Shown: positions 1 to 8,792, numbered from the stretch's first letter. The stretch: DNA of 58,599 nucleotides from Chloroflexota bacterium (GCA_009840945.1 VXMU01000098.1:8880-67478); one strand, 5' to 3'. Notes: generated from the sequence alone by a model not told the origin. Program-made: numbers and translations.

Positions 1-90
1 GTCGGGGCCGAGCTGGTCGGCCTCGACGATGCGCTCGATCAGCCCGGGCGCGTCGGCCGCGACGATGTGGACGCTGAGCGGTACGGTCAC
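1..90 (-). CDS. N-terminal fragment, possibly LLM-class flavin-dependent oxidoreductase (runs off the window)
   Basis: Thirty codons are open from a GTG at 90 to the window edge, two bases after the stop of the upstream crotonase gene. The fragment begins MTVPLSVHIVAADAPG and ends in ERIVEADQLGPD. The pattern of an opening beta strand followed by an 'AExLGxD' helix is typical of luciferase-like (F420 or FMN) monooxygenases. That assignment is an inference from a very short segment. The tight spacing suggests co-transcription with the two crotonase genes to its right. Confidence 0.4.
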   Translation of the reverse strand, partial: MTVPLSVHIVAADAPGLIERIVEADQLGPD

Positions 91-92
91 CG

Positions 93-857
93 CTAACGCC
101 CGACGTAGTTCGGCTGGCGCTTCTCGGCGAAGGCGATCTTCGCCTCCTGCGCGTCCTCGGTGCGCTGGAGGATCGCCGTGCGCGTCTGCTCGAAGCGGTA
201 GCCGTTGCGAAGGTCCATATCCTCGATCATGTTGAGGTTTTCCTTCGCGAGGCGGATCCCGATCGGCATCTTCGACGCGATCTCCTCGGCCTCGGCCATC
301 GCCACGTCGAGCAGGTCCTCGACGGCGACGACGCGGTCGACGGCGCCGTGGCGGTAGGCCTCCTCCGCGTTCAGCCGGCGTGCGGTGTAGTGCATCATCC
401 GCACGACGTGCTGCGGGAACAGCCGCATCGCGTGGCGCGCCCCGCCGAGCAGCCCGACGTCGATCTCGGGCAGCCCGAAGACCGCGCGCTCCGAGGCGAT
501 CAGGTAGTCGCAGGACGCGGCGATCGCCAGCCCGGCGCCGAGCGCCGGTCCGTTGATGGCGCCGATGACGGGGACCGCGCACTCCATGATCGAGTAGAAG
601 TTCTCGCGGCCCTCGCGCGAGCCCGTGCGCTCGGGGCGCAGCGCGCGATCGCCGCGCGCTGCGGCCTTGATGTCGGCGCCGGCGCAGAAGACACGGTCGC
701 CCTGCCCGGTGATGACGACAACGCGCGCGTCCTCGTCGGCCGTGATGGCGTCGAACGTGCCCTGGATGTCCCACTCGGGCGACATCGCGTTCACGGGCGG
801 GTTGTCGAAGACCACCAGGCGGATGTGGCCGTGGTTCTCCACGCGAAGCTCGGACAT
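93..857 (-). CDS. Enoyl-CoA hydratase/isomerase (crotonase) family protein
   Basis: This 254-residue protein is a full-length crotonase. The oxyanion-hole segments are visible (GQGDRVFCAGADIKAA near residue 52 and INGPALGAGLAIAASCD near 101). At the first catalytic glutamate position of rat enoyl-CoA hydratase (E144) it has alanine, while the second glutamate is kept in FGLPEIDVG. It therefore binds an acyl-CoA, but simple hydratase activity is doubtful; isomerase, hydrolase or lyase activity is possible. The ATG is preceded by a good Shine-Dalgarno (GAGAGGAGC). It follows another crotonase gene by 43 bases and probably shares its transcript. Confidence 0.9.
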   Translation of the reverse strand: MSELRVENHGHIRLVVFDNPPVNAMSPEWDIQGTFDAITADEDARVVVITGQGDRVFCAGADIKAAARGDRALRPERTGSREGRENFYSIMECAVPVIGAINGPALGAGLAIAASCDYLIASERAVFGLPEIDVGLLGGARHAMRLFPQHVVRMMHYTARRLNAEEAYRHGAVDRVVAVEDLLDVAMAEAEEIASKMPIGIRLAKENLNMIEDMDLRNGYRFEQTRTAILQRTEDAQEAKIAFAEKRQPNYVGR

Positions 858-900
858 GCTGTGCTCCTCTCGGGCGCTCGCGCGCCGGATGCGTCTGGTG

Positions 901-1707
901 CTAGCGGCCGACGAAGACGGGGTCGCGACGCTCCATGAAGGAGCGGACGCCCTCGATGCCGTCCTCGCTGGTGAACATGATGTTGACGAAGGGGCTGGTG
1001 AGGTCCTGCACGCGCGCGAGGTCGTTCTCCTCGAGCATGTACACCATGCGCTTGATCGCGGCCATGCTCAGCGGCGGCCCCTTCGCGATCTCGGTCGCCA
1101 TCTCGACCGCGCGGTCCATCAGCTGCTCGCGGGGGACGACGTCGAGCACGAGGCCGAGCTCGAGCGCCTCCTGCGCGTTGATGCGCCGGCCCGTGAACAT
1201 CAGCTCGAGGCCGCGCTGCGCGCCGACGACCTTCGGCAGGAAGTAGCCGAGGCCGAAGTCGGCGATGATGCCGCGCTTCGTCTGCGCGACCTGGAAGATC
1301 GCGTCGTCCGCCGCGATGCGCAGGTCGGTCGCGAGCGCGAGGCCGAAGCCCATGCCGACGCAGAAGCCGTTAATCGCCGCGATGATCGGGACGTCGCAGT
1401 CGCGCAGGTGGCGGATTGCGTAGCTCTCGCCGTGCGCGCGCCGCCACGGCGGGCGCTTCGCCTCGAGGTCCGCGCCGGGGAATCCCGTCACGTCGCCGCC
1501 GGCGCAGAAGGCGCGGCCCTCGCCGCTGAGGACGATCGCACGGACGTCGTACTCCCCGGCGTTCAGGTTATCGACGAAGTCGTTGATCTCGGTCTGCATG
1601 GCCGGCGCCCAGGCGTTGAGCTTCTCCGGCCGGTTGAGCTTGACGATCGCGACCTGGTCGCGCATGTCGACGGTGATCGCGTCGTACTTCGTGGCAGTCG
1701 TGGTCAT
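901..1707 (-). CDS. Enoyl-CoA hydratase/isomerase (crotonase) family protein
   Basis: This 268-residue protein carries the crotonase landmarks NRPEKLNAW, GEGRAFCAGGDV and INGFCVGMGFGLALATD. Both catalytic glutamates of classical hydratase are missing: the first position is glycine and the second is glutamine (FQVAQTKRG). An acidic residue in IIADFGLGYFLP aligns with the aspartate of PaaG-type ring isomerases (VPDSG), so an isomerase-like role is more plausible than hydration. The ATG start is supported by a near-perfect ribosome-binding site (GAGGAGGAACC). It is the first gene of a leftward run and closely resembles the crotonase at 14068-14862. Confidence 0.92.
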   Translation of the reverse strand: MTTTATKYDAITVDMRDQVAIVKLNRPEKLNAWAPAMQTEINDFVDNLNAGEYDVRAIVLSGEGRAFCAGGDVTGFPGADLEAKRPPWRRAHGESYAIRHLRDCDVPIIAAINGFCVGMGFGLALATDLRIAADDAIFQVAQTKRGIIADFGLGYFLPKVVGAQRGLELMFTGRRINAQEALELGLVLDVVPREQLMDRAVEMATEIAKGPPLSMAAIKRMVYMLEENDLARVQDLTSPFVNIMFTSEDGIEGVRSFMERRDPVFVGR

Positions 1708-1789
1708 GGTTCCTCCTCGGGCCGATGCGATCGGCCGTGTTCGCGCGTGCGCATGCTACCGCGTGCGAGGGCTGCCGGGGCGCCTCGAC

Positions 1790-2065
1790 TCACGGAGCGG
1801 GGTCGCGCTCCACGCGCTCCGCGCGCCGGGCGCGGACGGGTGCGTCGGCACGCCACGGATCGCGGCCGGAGCGGCGCACCAGCGCCCGGCGGTACGCCGG
1901 CACGACGACGAGCAGCAGCGCGCCCACCAGCCCCGCGACGCCGAAGACGCCGAAGGCCGCGCCCGCGAGGGCCGCGACCGCCCGGTGGCGCGCCCCCTCG
2001 CTGAGCATCGCCCCGCCGATCGCCATCAGCGTGGAGAGGCCGAGCGCCAACACCAGCACTTCCAC
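1790..2065 (-). CDS. Small two-helix membrane protein, unknown function
   Basis: This is a 91-residue protein read from a GTG at 2065 with GAGGTGG five bases upstream. It has two hydrophobic helices (about residues 2-20 and 32-55, the latter GVAGLVGALLLVVVP) and then a basic, arginine-rich cytoplasmic-looking tail ending ERVERDPAP. I recognise no family. A longer reading from 2251 exists, but its added N-terminus looks non-coding (Arg/Pro/Ser-rich) and has no ribosome-binding site. It is divergent from the large membrane protein at 2179. Confidence 0.6.
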   Translation of the reverse strand: MEVLVLALGLSTLMAIGGAMLSEGARHRAVAALAGAAFGVFGVAGLVGALLLVVVPAYRRALVRRSGRDPWRADAPVRARRAERVERDPAP

Positions 2066-2178
2066 GAGCCACCTCGACAGCCCACCACGGCACGCAGTGT
2101 ACGGCGGCTCGTCGCGCCTCGGACCGTCACGAGGAGGCGAGGGATGCACGGTCGGGCTCGCTCGCGCAACATGCACAC

Positions 2179-4110
2179 GTGTCGACGATCTGGCTTCGAC
2201 GTGTCCTCGCCGTGCTGGTCGGCTTCGCGTTCGCCGCGACGCTGCTGGCATTCCTCGTGCTCCACGCGGCGAGCTCGACCGTCGTGCGCCCCGGCTTCTA
2301 CACCGACCAGCTCTCGGAGGCTGAGGCGTACCGCTTCGTCACCACGGACCTCGTCGACGCGCTGGTCGAGGACGCACGCGCGCTCGACGCCGACGAGTTC
2401 GACGAGGACCTCACCGACAACCCGATCGCCAGCTCCGGCCTGACCACGCCGCAGATCGCCGACGCCCTGCGTCGCGCCATCCCGCCCGAGGAGTTCGAGG
2501 CGGTCGCCGCACCCGCCATCGAGGAGCTGGTGGAGTACCTGGCCGGTGAGCGGGACTCGGCCACCGTCTCGATCGCCCTCGGCCCGTACGTCGAGGCCGC
2601 CGTGCTGGAGCTCACCGCGCTGATGCGCGAGTCCGGGGCGTACGAGGAGCTGCTGGAGCGCGAGCTGGAGCCCATCTTCGACGAGTGGGCCAGCGAGGCG
2701 CTGCCGCCCGACCAGCAGGAGCCCGGCTGGGTGACGTTCCTCGGCGGCAGCAGCGGCAACACGCGCAACAGCCTCGTCCGCGTCTTCACGCGCGTCGTGA
2801 CGCCCGAGTGGCTCGCCGAGCAGGTCGAGGACGGCGCCGGCGAGATCACGTCGTACGTGGTCGGGTCGTCCGATGGGTTCGAGCTGCGGGTTGCGCTCGA
2901 CGATGGGCAGGCCGCCGCTGCCGCCGCCGAGATCGAGGCCATCCTCGGCGAAGCCGACGCGTACGAGCTCGCACACTCAACGGTCATCAGACCGGCCGTC
3001 GAGGGGCAGGTGGACGCGGTCGTCGCGCTGCCCTACGGGCTCGAGGTGACGCGCGAGGCAGTCCTCGCCGCGCTGCGGGAGGCGATGCCGCGCGAGTGGG
3101 TGGAGCAGCAGGCCGCGGTGCTCGCAGCGGGAGTCGGCTCCTACCTGACCGGCCAGTCCGAGGGGTTCACGTTCGAGATCGACGTCCCGAAGGAGGCGGC
3201 AGCGACGACGCTGGCCGATGCTGTGGCTGCTTCGTTCAGTGAGGAGTATGGGCGCGCGCCAATCTGCGCTACAAGCACCGATGCGATCAGGGCACATGCG
3301 GTACTGAGCGTCGGAGCCGTCTCGCCCGTCTGCCGGCCGCCGGACTTGAGTGTCGAAGACATTCGGAAGGACGCCACGCTCGTGATCCGGGCTGCTATCG
3401 ACGAGTCGGTCATGGCCCGCGTGCCGGACACCGTCACCTACACCGAGCGCGACTTGCGCGCGGCCCTCGAACGCGACGGCGGGCCGGACGCCCTCGACGC
3501 GCTCGATGACGTGCGTGCGCTGTTCACGTCGGACTGGACGTACACCGACGCCGACCTGCGCGCCGACCTCTCGGAGGACGAGGTGGGGGCGCTCGACGAC
3601 GTCCGGGCGCTCCTCGGCGACGGCCTGTCGGTCGAGGTGGCTGCCGAGGACCGCGAGGGTTTCGAGGAGGCGTTGGAGGGCGCGCGCGCCGCCGCGGACG
3701 GCGTGCGGTCGGGCCGCTGGGTCGCCCTCGTCATCGCGCTGGCATTGCTGGTCACGGTGGGCGCTGTCGGCGCCGACAGCTGGCGTGGACGGCTCGCGTG
3801 GGTGGGCGCGGCGCTCCTCGGCGCGTCGGTCCCCATCCTTGTCGTCACCGGGCCGATCTACCAGGCCGCGTCGGACGCGGTGCTCGACGCCCTGCGCGAC
3901 GAGATCGCGGCCGAGCCGGGCGTGGCGTTCGCGCTGACATCGGACCTCCTGACCCACAAGCTCCTCGACATCGTCGAGCTGAGCGCCGACGAGGTCGTCG
4001 GCGGGATCGCGCGGAACAGCTTGCTGCTCGCGATCCTCGGCGCCGCCGTGCTGGCCGCCTCGCTCGCGTGGGAGCGCATCGCGGGAGCGATGGGGCGCCG
4101 CCGGAGCTGA
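2179..4110 (+). CDS. Large repeat-containing membrane protein, unknown function
   Basis: This 643-residue protein starts at a GTG. It has one N-terminal transmembrane helix (about 8-30), a long acidic extracytoplasmic region, and three C-terminal helices (about 513-532, 536-558, 613-634). The outer region holds three diverged copies of a P-x-E-(F/W)...Y(L/V)xG...(I/V)xL/DV unit, near residues 101-136, 208-243 and 303-338. Each is preceded by a short helical lead-in. After these come two copies of a YTxxDLRAxL...ALDDVRAL unit (420-448 and 455-479). I recall similar repeat proteins from Chloroflexota, but no function is established. No ribosome-binding site is obvious. Confidence 0.8.
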   Translation: MSTIWLRRVLAVLVGFAFAATLLAFLVLHAASSTVVRPGFYTDQLSEAEAYRFVTTDLVDALVEDARALDADEFDEDLTDNPIASSGLTTPQIADALRRAIPPEEFEAVAAPAIEELVEYLAGERDSATVSIALGPYVEAAVLELTALMRESGAYEELLERELEPIFDEWASEALPPDQQEPGWVTFLGGSSGNTRNSLVRVFTRVVTPEWLAEQVEDGAGEITSYVVGSSDGFELRVALDDGQAAAAAAEIEAILGEADAYELAHSTVIRPAVEGQVDAVVALPYGLEVTREAVLAALREAMPREWVEQQAAVLAAGVGSYLTGQSEGFTFEIDVPKEAAATTLADAVAASFSEEYGRAPICATSTDAIRAHAVLSVGAVSPVCRPPDLSVEDIRKDATLVIRAAIDESVMARVPDTVTYTERDLRAALERDGGPDALDALDDVRALFTSDWTYTDADLRADLSEDEVGALDDVRALLGDGLSVEVAAEDREGFEEALEGARAAADGVRSGRWVALVIALALLVTVGAVGADSWRGRLAWVGAALLGASVPILVVTGPIYQAASDAVLDALRDEIAAEPGVAFALTSDLLTHKLLDIVELSADEVVGGIARNSLLLAILGAAVLAASLAWERIAGAMGRRRS

Positions 4111-4168
4111 CCCCTCCTCGGCGCACCCGCCGGGCCGCACCGCCGATGGCCTTGAGCGGGGCGCGCCG

Positions 4169-4174
4169 TATCAT
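4169..4174 (+). promoter_or_regulatory. Putative -10 box giving a leaderless MFS transcript
   Basis: TATCAT (five of six consensus bases) lies eight bases before the ATG at 4183, so transcription would start at or next to the start codon. There is no ribosome-binding site and no convincing -35 element. Similar spacing is seen before 6236 and 26887. Confidence 0.45.
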
Positions 4175-4182
4175 GACGCGCC

Positions 4183-5709
4183 ATGCTGAACCGTCCGGGC
4201 CCGGCTTCCGACGGCAGCGCCCCGGGCGCGGCGATGCCTCCGGGCGCCCACGGCCGCAGGCGCGCGCCCGCGTGGTGGCCTCGTATCTACTACGGCTGGT
4301 ACATGGCCACGGCCGGCGCGGCCAGCAACTTCCTCGTGCTCGGCATCACGGTGTTCGGCTTCGGGGTGTTCATCCCGCCGATGCGCGACGAGCTGGGCTG
4401 GACGATCGCCCAGATCTCGCTCGCGTTCTCGTTACGGAGCTTCGAGAACGGGCTGCTCGCGCCCTTCACCGGCTTCATGGTCGACCGGCTCGGGGCGCGC
4501 CGGATGGCGTTCACGGGACTCATCGCGCTCGTGATCGGGCTCCTGCTGTTCTCGCAGTCGAGGACCCTCTGGGCGTTCTACGCGGCGAGTCTCGTGATGG
4601 CGTTCGGGCAGAGCCTCGGGTCGTTCACGCCGTTCAGCGCGGCGCTGATGAACTGGTTCAACCGCCAGCGCGGCCGCGCGATGGGCCTCGTCTCCACGGG
4701 TAACGGCGCGGGTGGCCTCGCGGCGCCCGTGCTCGCGACGATGATCGTGCTGATCGGCTGGCGCGAGACCGCGATCGTCGCGGCGCTCGTCATCGGGGTC
4801 GTCGGCTTCCCGCTCGCGATGACGCTGCGCGACCGCCCGGAGCCGTACGGCTACGCCCCCGACGGTGTGCCGCTGGACCAGGCGGCGCGCGAGCGGGCCG
4901 CGCGTGGCGGGCCGCCCGCGGGCATGACGGGGATGAGCGTGGGCGAGGTGCTGCGCACCCCGGCGTTCTACCTGCTGGCGATGTCGTCGGGGCTCGGCGG
5001 CGCGATCCTCGGGACGTGGATCGTGCACCAGATCCCGCACCTCGAGGCCGAAGGGTTCTCGCTGCAGGCGGCCGCCTCGATCGCCGGCTTCTACGCCCTG
5101 TTCCAGATCGCGATGCGATACGTGCTGGGCTGGGTCGGAGACACGGTGGGGCGGCGGCCGATGTTCGTCGCGTCGTTCGTGCTGATCGGGATCGGGCTGC
5201 TCGTGTTCAGCCGGCTCAACCCCGCCCAGTGGTGGCTCATCCCGGTCTACTACTTCACGTTCGCGACCGGGCACGCGACCTTCGTGGTGATGAGCCAGAC
5301 GGTGGTCGCCGACTACTTCGGCACGAGGCGTTTCGCGACCATCCGCGGGCTCGCCCAGAGCACCGCGATGCCGCTCGGCATCATCGGGCCGTTCTTCGCG
5401 GGGTGGATGTTCGACCGCACCGGCAGCTACGAGGTCGCACTCACCGTGCTGTCGAGCTGCGCGATCTTCGCGGCGATCTGCATCCTGCTGATCCGCCGGC
5501 CGCAGTGGGGCGAGCTTCCCGCCGCTCCCGCACCGACCCCCGCGCCCGCCCCGGCGATCGTGCCGGCCATGCCCGCCCCGGCGGCGACCTCGGACGGGCC
5601 GGCCGCCGCGATGCAGCCGCAGTCGACACACCGCGGCATGGGCGACGCCGAGCCGGACGGCGCGGCGAGCAGCCCGGCCTACGAGCCCTCGGCCTCGCTC
5701 CAGAGGTAG
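4183..5709 (+). CDS. MFS transporter, monocarboxylate/oxalate-formate antiporter-like
   Basis: This 508-residue, twelve-helix carrier begins its first helix at YYGWYMATAG, the signature start of the OFA/MCT branch of the major facilitator superfamily. It shows the loop 2-3 motif DRLGARRM and a matching loop 8-9 motif GDTVGRRP. It probably moves an organic acid across the inner membrane; the substrate is unknown. The N-terminus is a 33-residue Pro/Ala-rich extension. The C-terminus is a roughly 65-residue Pro/Ala/Thr-rich tail, longer than usual. A TATCAT box ends eight bases before the ATG, which suggests a leaderless message. The 3' end overlaps the convergent gene at 5679. Confidence 0.9.
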   Translation: MLNRPGPASDGSAPGAAMPPGAHGRRRAPAWWPRIYYGWYMATAGAASNFLVLGITVFGFGVFIPPMRDELGWTIAQISLAFSLRSFENGLLAPFTGFMVDRLGARRMAFTGLIALVIGLLLFSQSRTLWAFYAASLVMAFGQSLGSFTPFSAALMNWFNRQRGRAMGLVSTGNGAGGLAAPVLATMIVLIGWRETAIVAALVIGVVGFPLAMTLRDRPEPYGYAPDGVPLDQAARERAARGGPPAGMTGMSVGEVLRTPAFYLLAMSSGLGGAILGTWIVHQIPHLEAEGFSLQAAASIAGFYALFQIAMRYVLGWVGDTVGRRPMFVASFVLIGIGLLVFSRLNPAQWWLIPVYYFTFATGHATFVVMSQTVVADYFGTRRFATIRGLAQSTAMPLGIIGPFFAGWMFDRTGSYEVALTVLSSCAIFAAICILLIRRPQWGELPAAPAPTPAPAPAIVPAMPAPAATSDGPAAAMQPQSTHRGMGDAEPDGAASSPAYEPSASLQR

Positions 5710-6104
5710 CGCCCCGTCGCCAGCGCGACGACCACGAACAGCGCGTCGACGATCGGGAAGTAGACGACGTGCGAGGTGACCGCCTCGCCGCTCTCGCTGT
5801 CCGGGTTAAGCGTCCAGATCCAGCCCCAGAAGAAGAGCATCGCCAGCACGACCGCGCCGTAGAACGCGAAACTCACGCGCACGTACTCGACCACCGAGGG
5901 CTCCTCGCCGGCCTGCGCGCGCTTGCGCATGTAGCCGACGACCAGCGCCACCAGCGTCGACGCGGCCATGAACCAGTTGATGACCTCCCACACCGGGTAG
6001 TCGGCTCCGCCGTCGTGGTAGAGGGGGGTCAGGATGAGGTTCGCCCACGCCGCGACGGCCGTCGCGAGCAGCAGCACCGCGAGCGCTCTCTTGACCAGTT
6101 CCAT
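5679..6104 (-). CDS. Four-helix membrane protein, unknown function
   Basis: This 141-residue protein starts at MELVKRALAVLL, with GAGGGTG just upstream of the ATG. Four hydrophobic segments are visible (about 5-25, 40-61, 77-97 and 112-132). The loop between helices 1 and 2 carries YHDGGADYPVWEVINW. No family is recognised with confidence. Its last 31 bases overlap the 3' end of the convergent MFS gene, so both genes read the same DNA there in opposite senses. Confidence 0.75.
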   Translation of the reverse strand: MELVKRALAVLLLATAVAAWANLILTPLYHDGGADYPVWEVINWFMAASTLVALVVGYMRKRAQAGEEPSVVEYVRVSFAFYGAVVLAMLFFWGWIWTLNPDSESGEAVTSHVVYFPIVDALFVVVALATGRYLWSEAEGS

Positions 6105-6220
6105 GTCACCCTCGCTTTCGTGAGACGATGAATCACGCAGGTTGAGCCTCACCTTACGCCCGTGTGTCGCGGCGTCCGGCGCCGCCGCGACCCGAGGAAC
6201 CGCACAGCGAGCGCGGGGCC

Positions 6221-6226
6221 TATAGT
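6221..6226 (+). promoter_or_regulatory. Putative -10 box upstream of the second MFS gene
   Basis: TATAGT matches the sigma-70 -10 consensus at five of six bases and stands out in very GC-rich DNA. Transcription would begin near 6233-6236, where an in-frame GTG occurs. No clear -35 element is present. Confidence 0.4.
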
Positions 6227-6256
6227 TAACGTTCGGTGCCACCTCGGGAGGCGCGC

Positions 6257-7714
6257 GTGAGCGTCACGCAAGAACGTCCTTCGGCCTCTGCTCCCCCTGT
6301 CCCCGTCGGCCCGCTGACCCACGACGGCCTCAACGACCTCACGAACGGCGCCACACCCATCACGCGGCCCGCCGCGCCCGCGACCAACGGCGGGATGATG
6401 GCGCCCGCGGCGCCCGCTCCCGCCGTGGCCGCCGCGAGGAAGCAGCCGCGCATCTTCTACGGCTGGTGGATGGTGGGCGGGGCGTTCCTCGCCGCCTTCA
6501 CGACCGCCGCCGCCCAGGGCTACATCGCCGGCGCCTTCCTGGTGCCGATGAGCGACGAGCTGGGGTGGACGCGCGCGCAGTTCCTGTACGGGCAGACCGT
6601 CGGCCAGTTCTTCATGGCCTTCGCCGGGTTCTTCGTCGGCGCGTACGTGGACCGCTACGGCGCGCGGCCGCTGATGTTCATCGGCGCGACGTTCCTCGCC
6701 GGCGCACTCTTCGCGCTCTCCGAGGTGCAGGAGCTGTGGCAGTGGGTGATCCTGCGCGGCGTCTTCAGCATGCTCGGCTCGGCGTTGCTCGGGTTCCTCG
6801 CCGTCAACGTGACGCTCTCCAAGTGGTTCGTGGAGCAGCGCGGGCGCGCCATCGGCCTCGCCTCCATCGGCGTCTCGATGGCGGGCATCCTCCTGCCCGT
6901 GGTCGCCACGTGGTACGTCGACGAGTTCGGGTGGCGCGCGACGTGGCGCGTGATGGCGCTCGGCGTCGTGGTGCTGGGGTACCCGGCCGCCGCGATCATG
7001 CGGCGCACGCCCGAGGACTACGGGATGCACCCGGACGGCAAGAGCGAGAGCCAGATGGCGAGCGGCGGCGGCGCTCGCGCGCTGGCCGACTTCGCCAACT
7101 CGTTCACGCGCGGGCAGGCGATTCGGACGCAGGCGCTCTACGTGCTGATCGTGACGTTCGGCCTCGGCAGCCTCGGGCTGATGACGATCATCGTGCTCAG
7201 CATCCCGTACCTCACCGACTCCGGCTTCAGCCGCGGCACGGCGGCGATCATGCTCTCGATCCTCGCGATCCCGGCGGGCGTCTCGAAGCCCGTGTGGGGC
7301 TGGATGGCCGATGTCTGGTCGGAGCGGCTCTCGACCTCGCTGAGCTTCGTGATGAACGCCGCCGCCATGGTCATCATCGTGCTGGCGGCGCAGACCGGGG
7401 CGACGTTCATGCTCGCGATCGGGTTCTTCGTCGTTGGATGGGGCATCGGCGGGCAGATCCCGCTCCAGGAGACGATCTGGGCGAGCTACTTCGGCCGCCG
7501 CTATATCGGCGCCGTGCGGTCGGTGGCGATGCCGTTCACGATGCTCATCGCGGCGTCCGGCCCCATCCTCGTGGCCACGTACTTCGACACCTTCGGCAAC
7601 TACGACCTGGCGATGTTCGGTGTGGCCACCGCGTGGGGCGTGGCCGCGCTGCTCATCCTCATCGCGCGCCGCCCGCGCCTCCCCGAGTCGGCCGAGGTGC
7701 CTGCGGCCGCCTGA
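6257..7714 (+). CDS. MFS transporter, monocarboxylate/oxalate-formate antiporter-like
   Basis: This protein of about 485 residues has twelve predicted helices starting at IFYGWWMVGG. The loop motif DRYGARPLM and the central loop of the OFA/MCT type are visible. The GTG at 6257 follows GGGAGG by five bases. An in-frame GTG at 6236 lies nine bases after a TATAGT box, so a leaderless start adding seven residues is also possible. The soluble N-terminus contains PLTHDGLNDL, a motif shared with the MFS protein at 9746-11188 (ALTHDGMQDL) but not with that at 4183. The substrate is unknown; a carboxylate is likely. Confidence 0.9.
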   Translation: MSVTQERPSASAPPVPVGPLTHDGLNDLTNGATPITRPAAPATNGGMMAPAAPAPAVAAARKQPRIFYGWWMVGGAFLAAFTTAAAQGYIAGAFLVPMSDELGWTRAQFLYGQTVGQFFMAFAGFFVGAYVDRYGARPLMFIGATFLAGALFALSEVQELWQWVILRGVFSMLGSALLGFLAVNVTLSKWFVEQRGRAIGLASIGVSMAGILLPVVATWYVDEFGWRATWRVMALGVVVLGYPAAAIMRRTPEDYGMHPDGKSESQMASGGGARALADFANSFTRGQAIRTQALYVLIVTFGLGSLGLMTIIVLSIPYLTDSGFSRGTAAIMLSILAIPAGVSKPVWGWMADVWSERLSTSLSFVMNAAAMVIIVLAAQTGATFMLAIGFFVVGWGIGGQIPLQETIWASYFGRRYIGAVRSVAMPFTMLIAASGPILVATYFDTFGNYDLAMFGVATAWGVAALLILIARRPRLPESAEVPAAA

Positions 7715-7812
7715 GCCCCACGCCACGTTCTGCCTGCCGGGCCATCGGGCTATCATGGCGGCTGCCGCGCGCCCATCACTCCGCGTCGGCGCCGCTCATG
7801 AAAGGACCTGAC

Positions 7813-8598
7813 GTGTCGTACAAGCATCTCACCATCGAGCGCAGCGACCACATCGCCACCATCACCATGAACCGCCCCGAGGCACTGAACGCCCTCGACC
7901 GCGGTCTTACGCGCGACATGCACATGGCCATCGAGGAGCTCTCCGGCGAGTTCCCCGACATCCGCGTCGTGATCCTCACCGGCGCCGGCCGCGGCTTCTG
8001 CTCCGGCGCGGACGTGATGGCGCAGGCGCGCGGGCTCACCCCCAGCGAGCCCGAGCCGCACGACCCGCTCAACAGCATCCCCCCGCTCGCCCCCGAGCTG
8101 CAGGCGATGCCGCAGCCGGTCATCGCAGCCGTCAACGGCGTCGCGGCCGGTGCGGGCTTCTCGCTCGCGATGGCCTCGGACATCCGGGTCGCGGCGGAGA
8201 GCTCGCGCTACTCGGTGATCTTCGTGAAGCGCTCGCTGGTGCCGGACACCGGCTCCTCGCACTCGCTGCCGGCGGTCGTCGGCCGCGGGACGGCGATGGA
8301 GATGGCGCTCACGGGCCGCGTGTACGATGCGGCGTGGGCGTTCGAGCGCGGGCTCGTGAACTACGTGGTGCCGGACGACCAGGTGCTGGCCGAGGCGCGC
8401 GTGCTGGCCTCGGAGATCGCGAACAACCCGCCGCTGTGCGTGCAGTCGATCAAGCAGCTGATGCACCGCACGGACCGGCTGGCAGAGGTGCTCCCGTACG
8501 AGCACGACGCGAACACGCCGTCGATGAACACGGCCGACCGTCGCGAGGCGGTGATGTCGTTCGTGGAGAAGCGCGACCCGGTCTTCGTCGGGCGGTAG
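7813..8598 (+). CDS. Enoyl-CoA hydratase/isomerase (crotonase) family protein
   Basis: This 261-residue crotonase shows NRPEALNAL, GAGRGFCSGADVMAQ and VNGVAAGAGFSLAMASD. Neither classical catalytic glutamate is present. The segment FVKRSLVPDTGSSHSLP matches the VPD-S/T-G signature of PaaG-like 2-(epoxy)phenylacetyl-CoA isomerases, and isomerisation of an acyl-CoA is the best guess. The start is taken as the GTG at 7813 because AAAGGA lies six bases upstream; an in-frame ATG at 7798 would add five residues. A TATCAT box at 7751-7756 may be the promoter. The AbrB-domain gene follows five bases later. Confidence 0.92.
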   Translation: MSYKHLTIERSDHIATITMNRPEALNALDRGLTRDMHMAIEELSGEFPDIRVVILTGAGRGFCSGADVMAQARGLTPSEPEPHDPLNSIPPLAPELQAMPQPVIAAVNGVAAGAGFSLAMASDIRVAAESSRYSVIFVKRSLVPDTGSSHSLPAVVGRGTAMEMALTGRVYDAAWAFERGLVNYVVPDDQVLAEARVLASEIANNPPLCVQSIKQLMHRTDRLAEVLPYEHDANTPSMNTADRREAVMSFVEKRDPVFVGR

Positions 8599-8603
8599 TC
8601 GGG

Positions 8604-8792
8604 ATGGAACAGGACGACGTTCTGAGGGCCCGCGTCTTCAGCGAGGGCCGGATCACCATCCCAGGGCACGTGCGGGGTGCGCTCGGCCTTCGCCCCGGCG
8701 ACAGGATCGAGTTCACCGAGAGCGGCGACGGGTACCGGATCAGCCGGGAGAGCCCCGACGCCGACCGCGGCCTGAACGAGTCGGCGGAGTAG
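8604..8792 (+). CDS. AbrB/MazE-type (SpoVT-AbrB) DNA-binding protein
   Basis: This 62-residue protein has the swapped-hairpin AbrB fold pattern: RARVFSEGRITIPGHVRGALGLRPGDRIEF, with the diagnostic G-x-I-T-I-P and L-x-P-G-D turns. Members bind DNA as dimers, either as transition regulators or as antitoxins. No toxin gene (PIN, MazF or similar) is adjacent: upstream is the crotonase and downstream, convergent, is nudC. It is therefore more likely a regulator than half of a toxin-antitoxin pair. It begins five bases after the crotonase stop and is probably co-transcribed with it. Confidence 0.8.
   Translation: MEQDDVLRARVFSEGRITIPGHVRGALGLRPGDRIEFTESGDGYRISRESPDADRGLNESAE

Noticed and set aside
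625-2004. Long plus-strand frame opposite the two crotonases
   Set aside because: It is rich in Arg, His and Asp, overlaps two strong genes entirely, and has no ribosome-binding site.
6236-6256. Seven-residue N-terminal extension of the second MFS protein
   Set aside because: A GTG at 6257 has a clear ribosome-binding site; I kept the upstream start only as a possible leaderless alternative.
8604-8792. Toxin-antitoxin module
   Set aside because: The AbrB-domain protein has no adjacent toxin gene on either strand.
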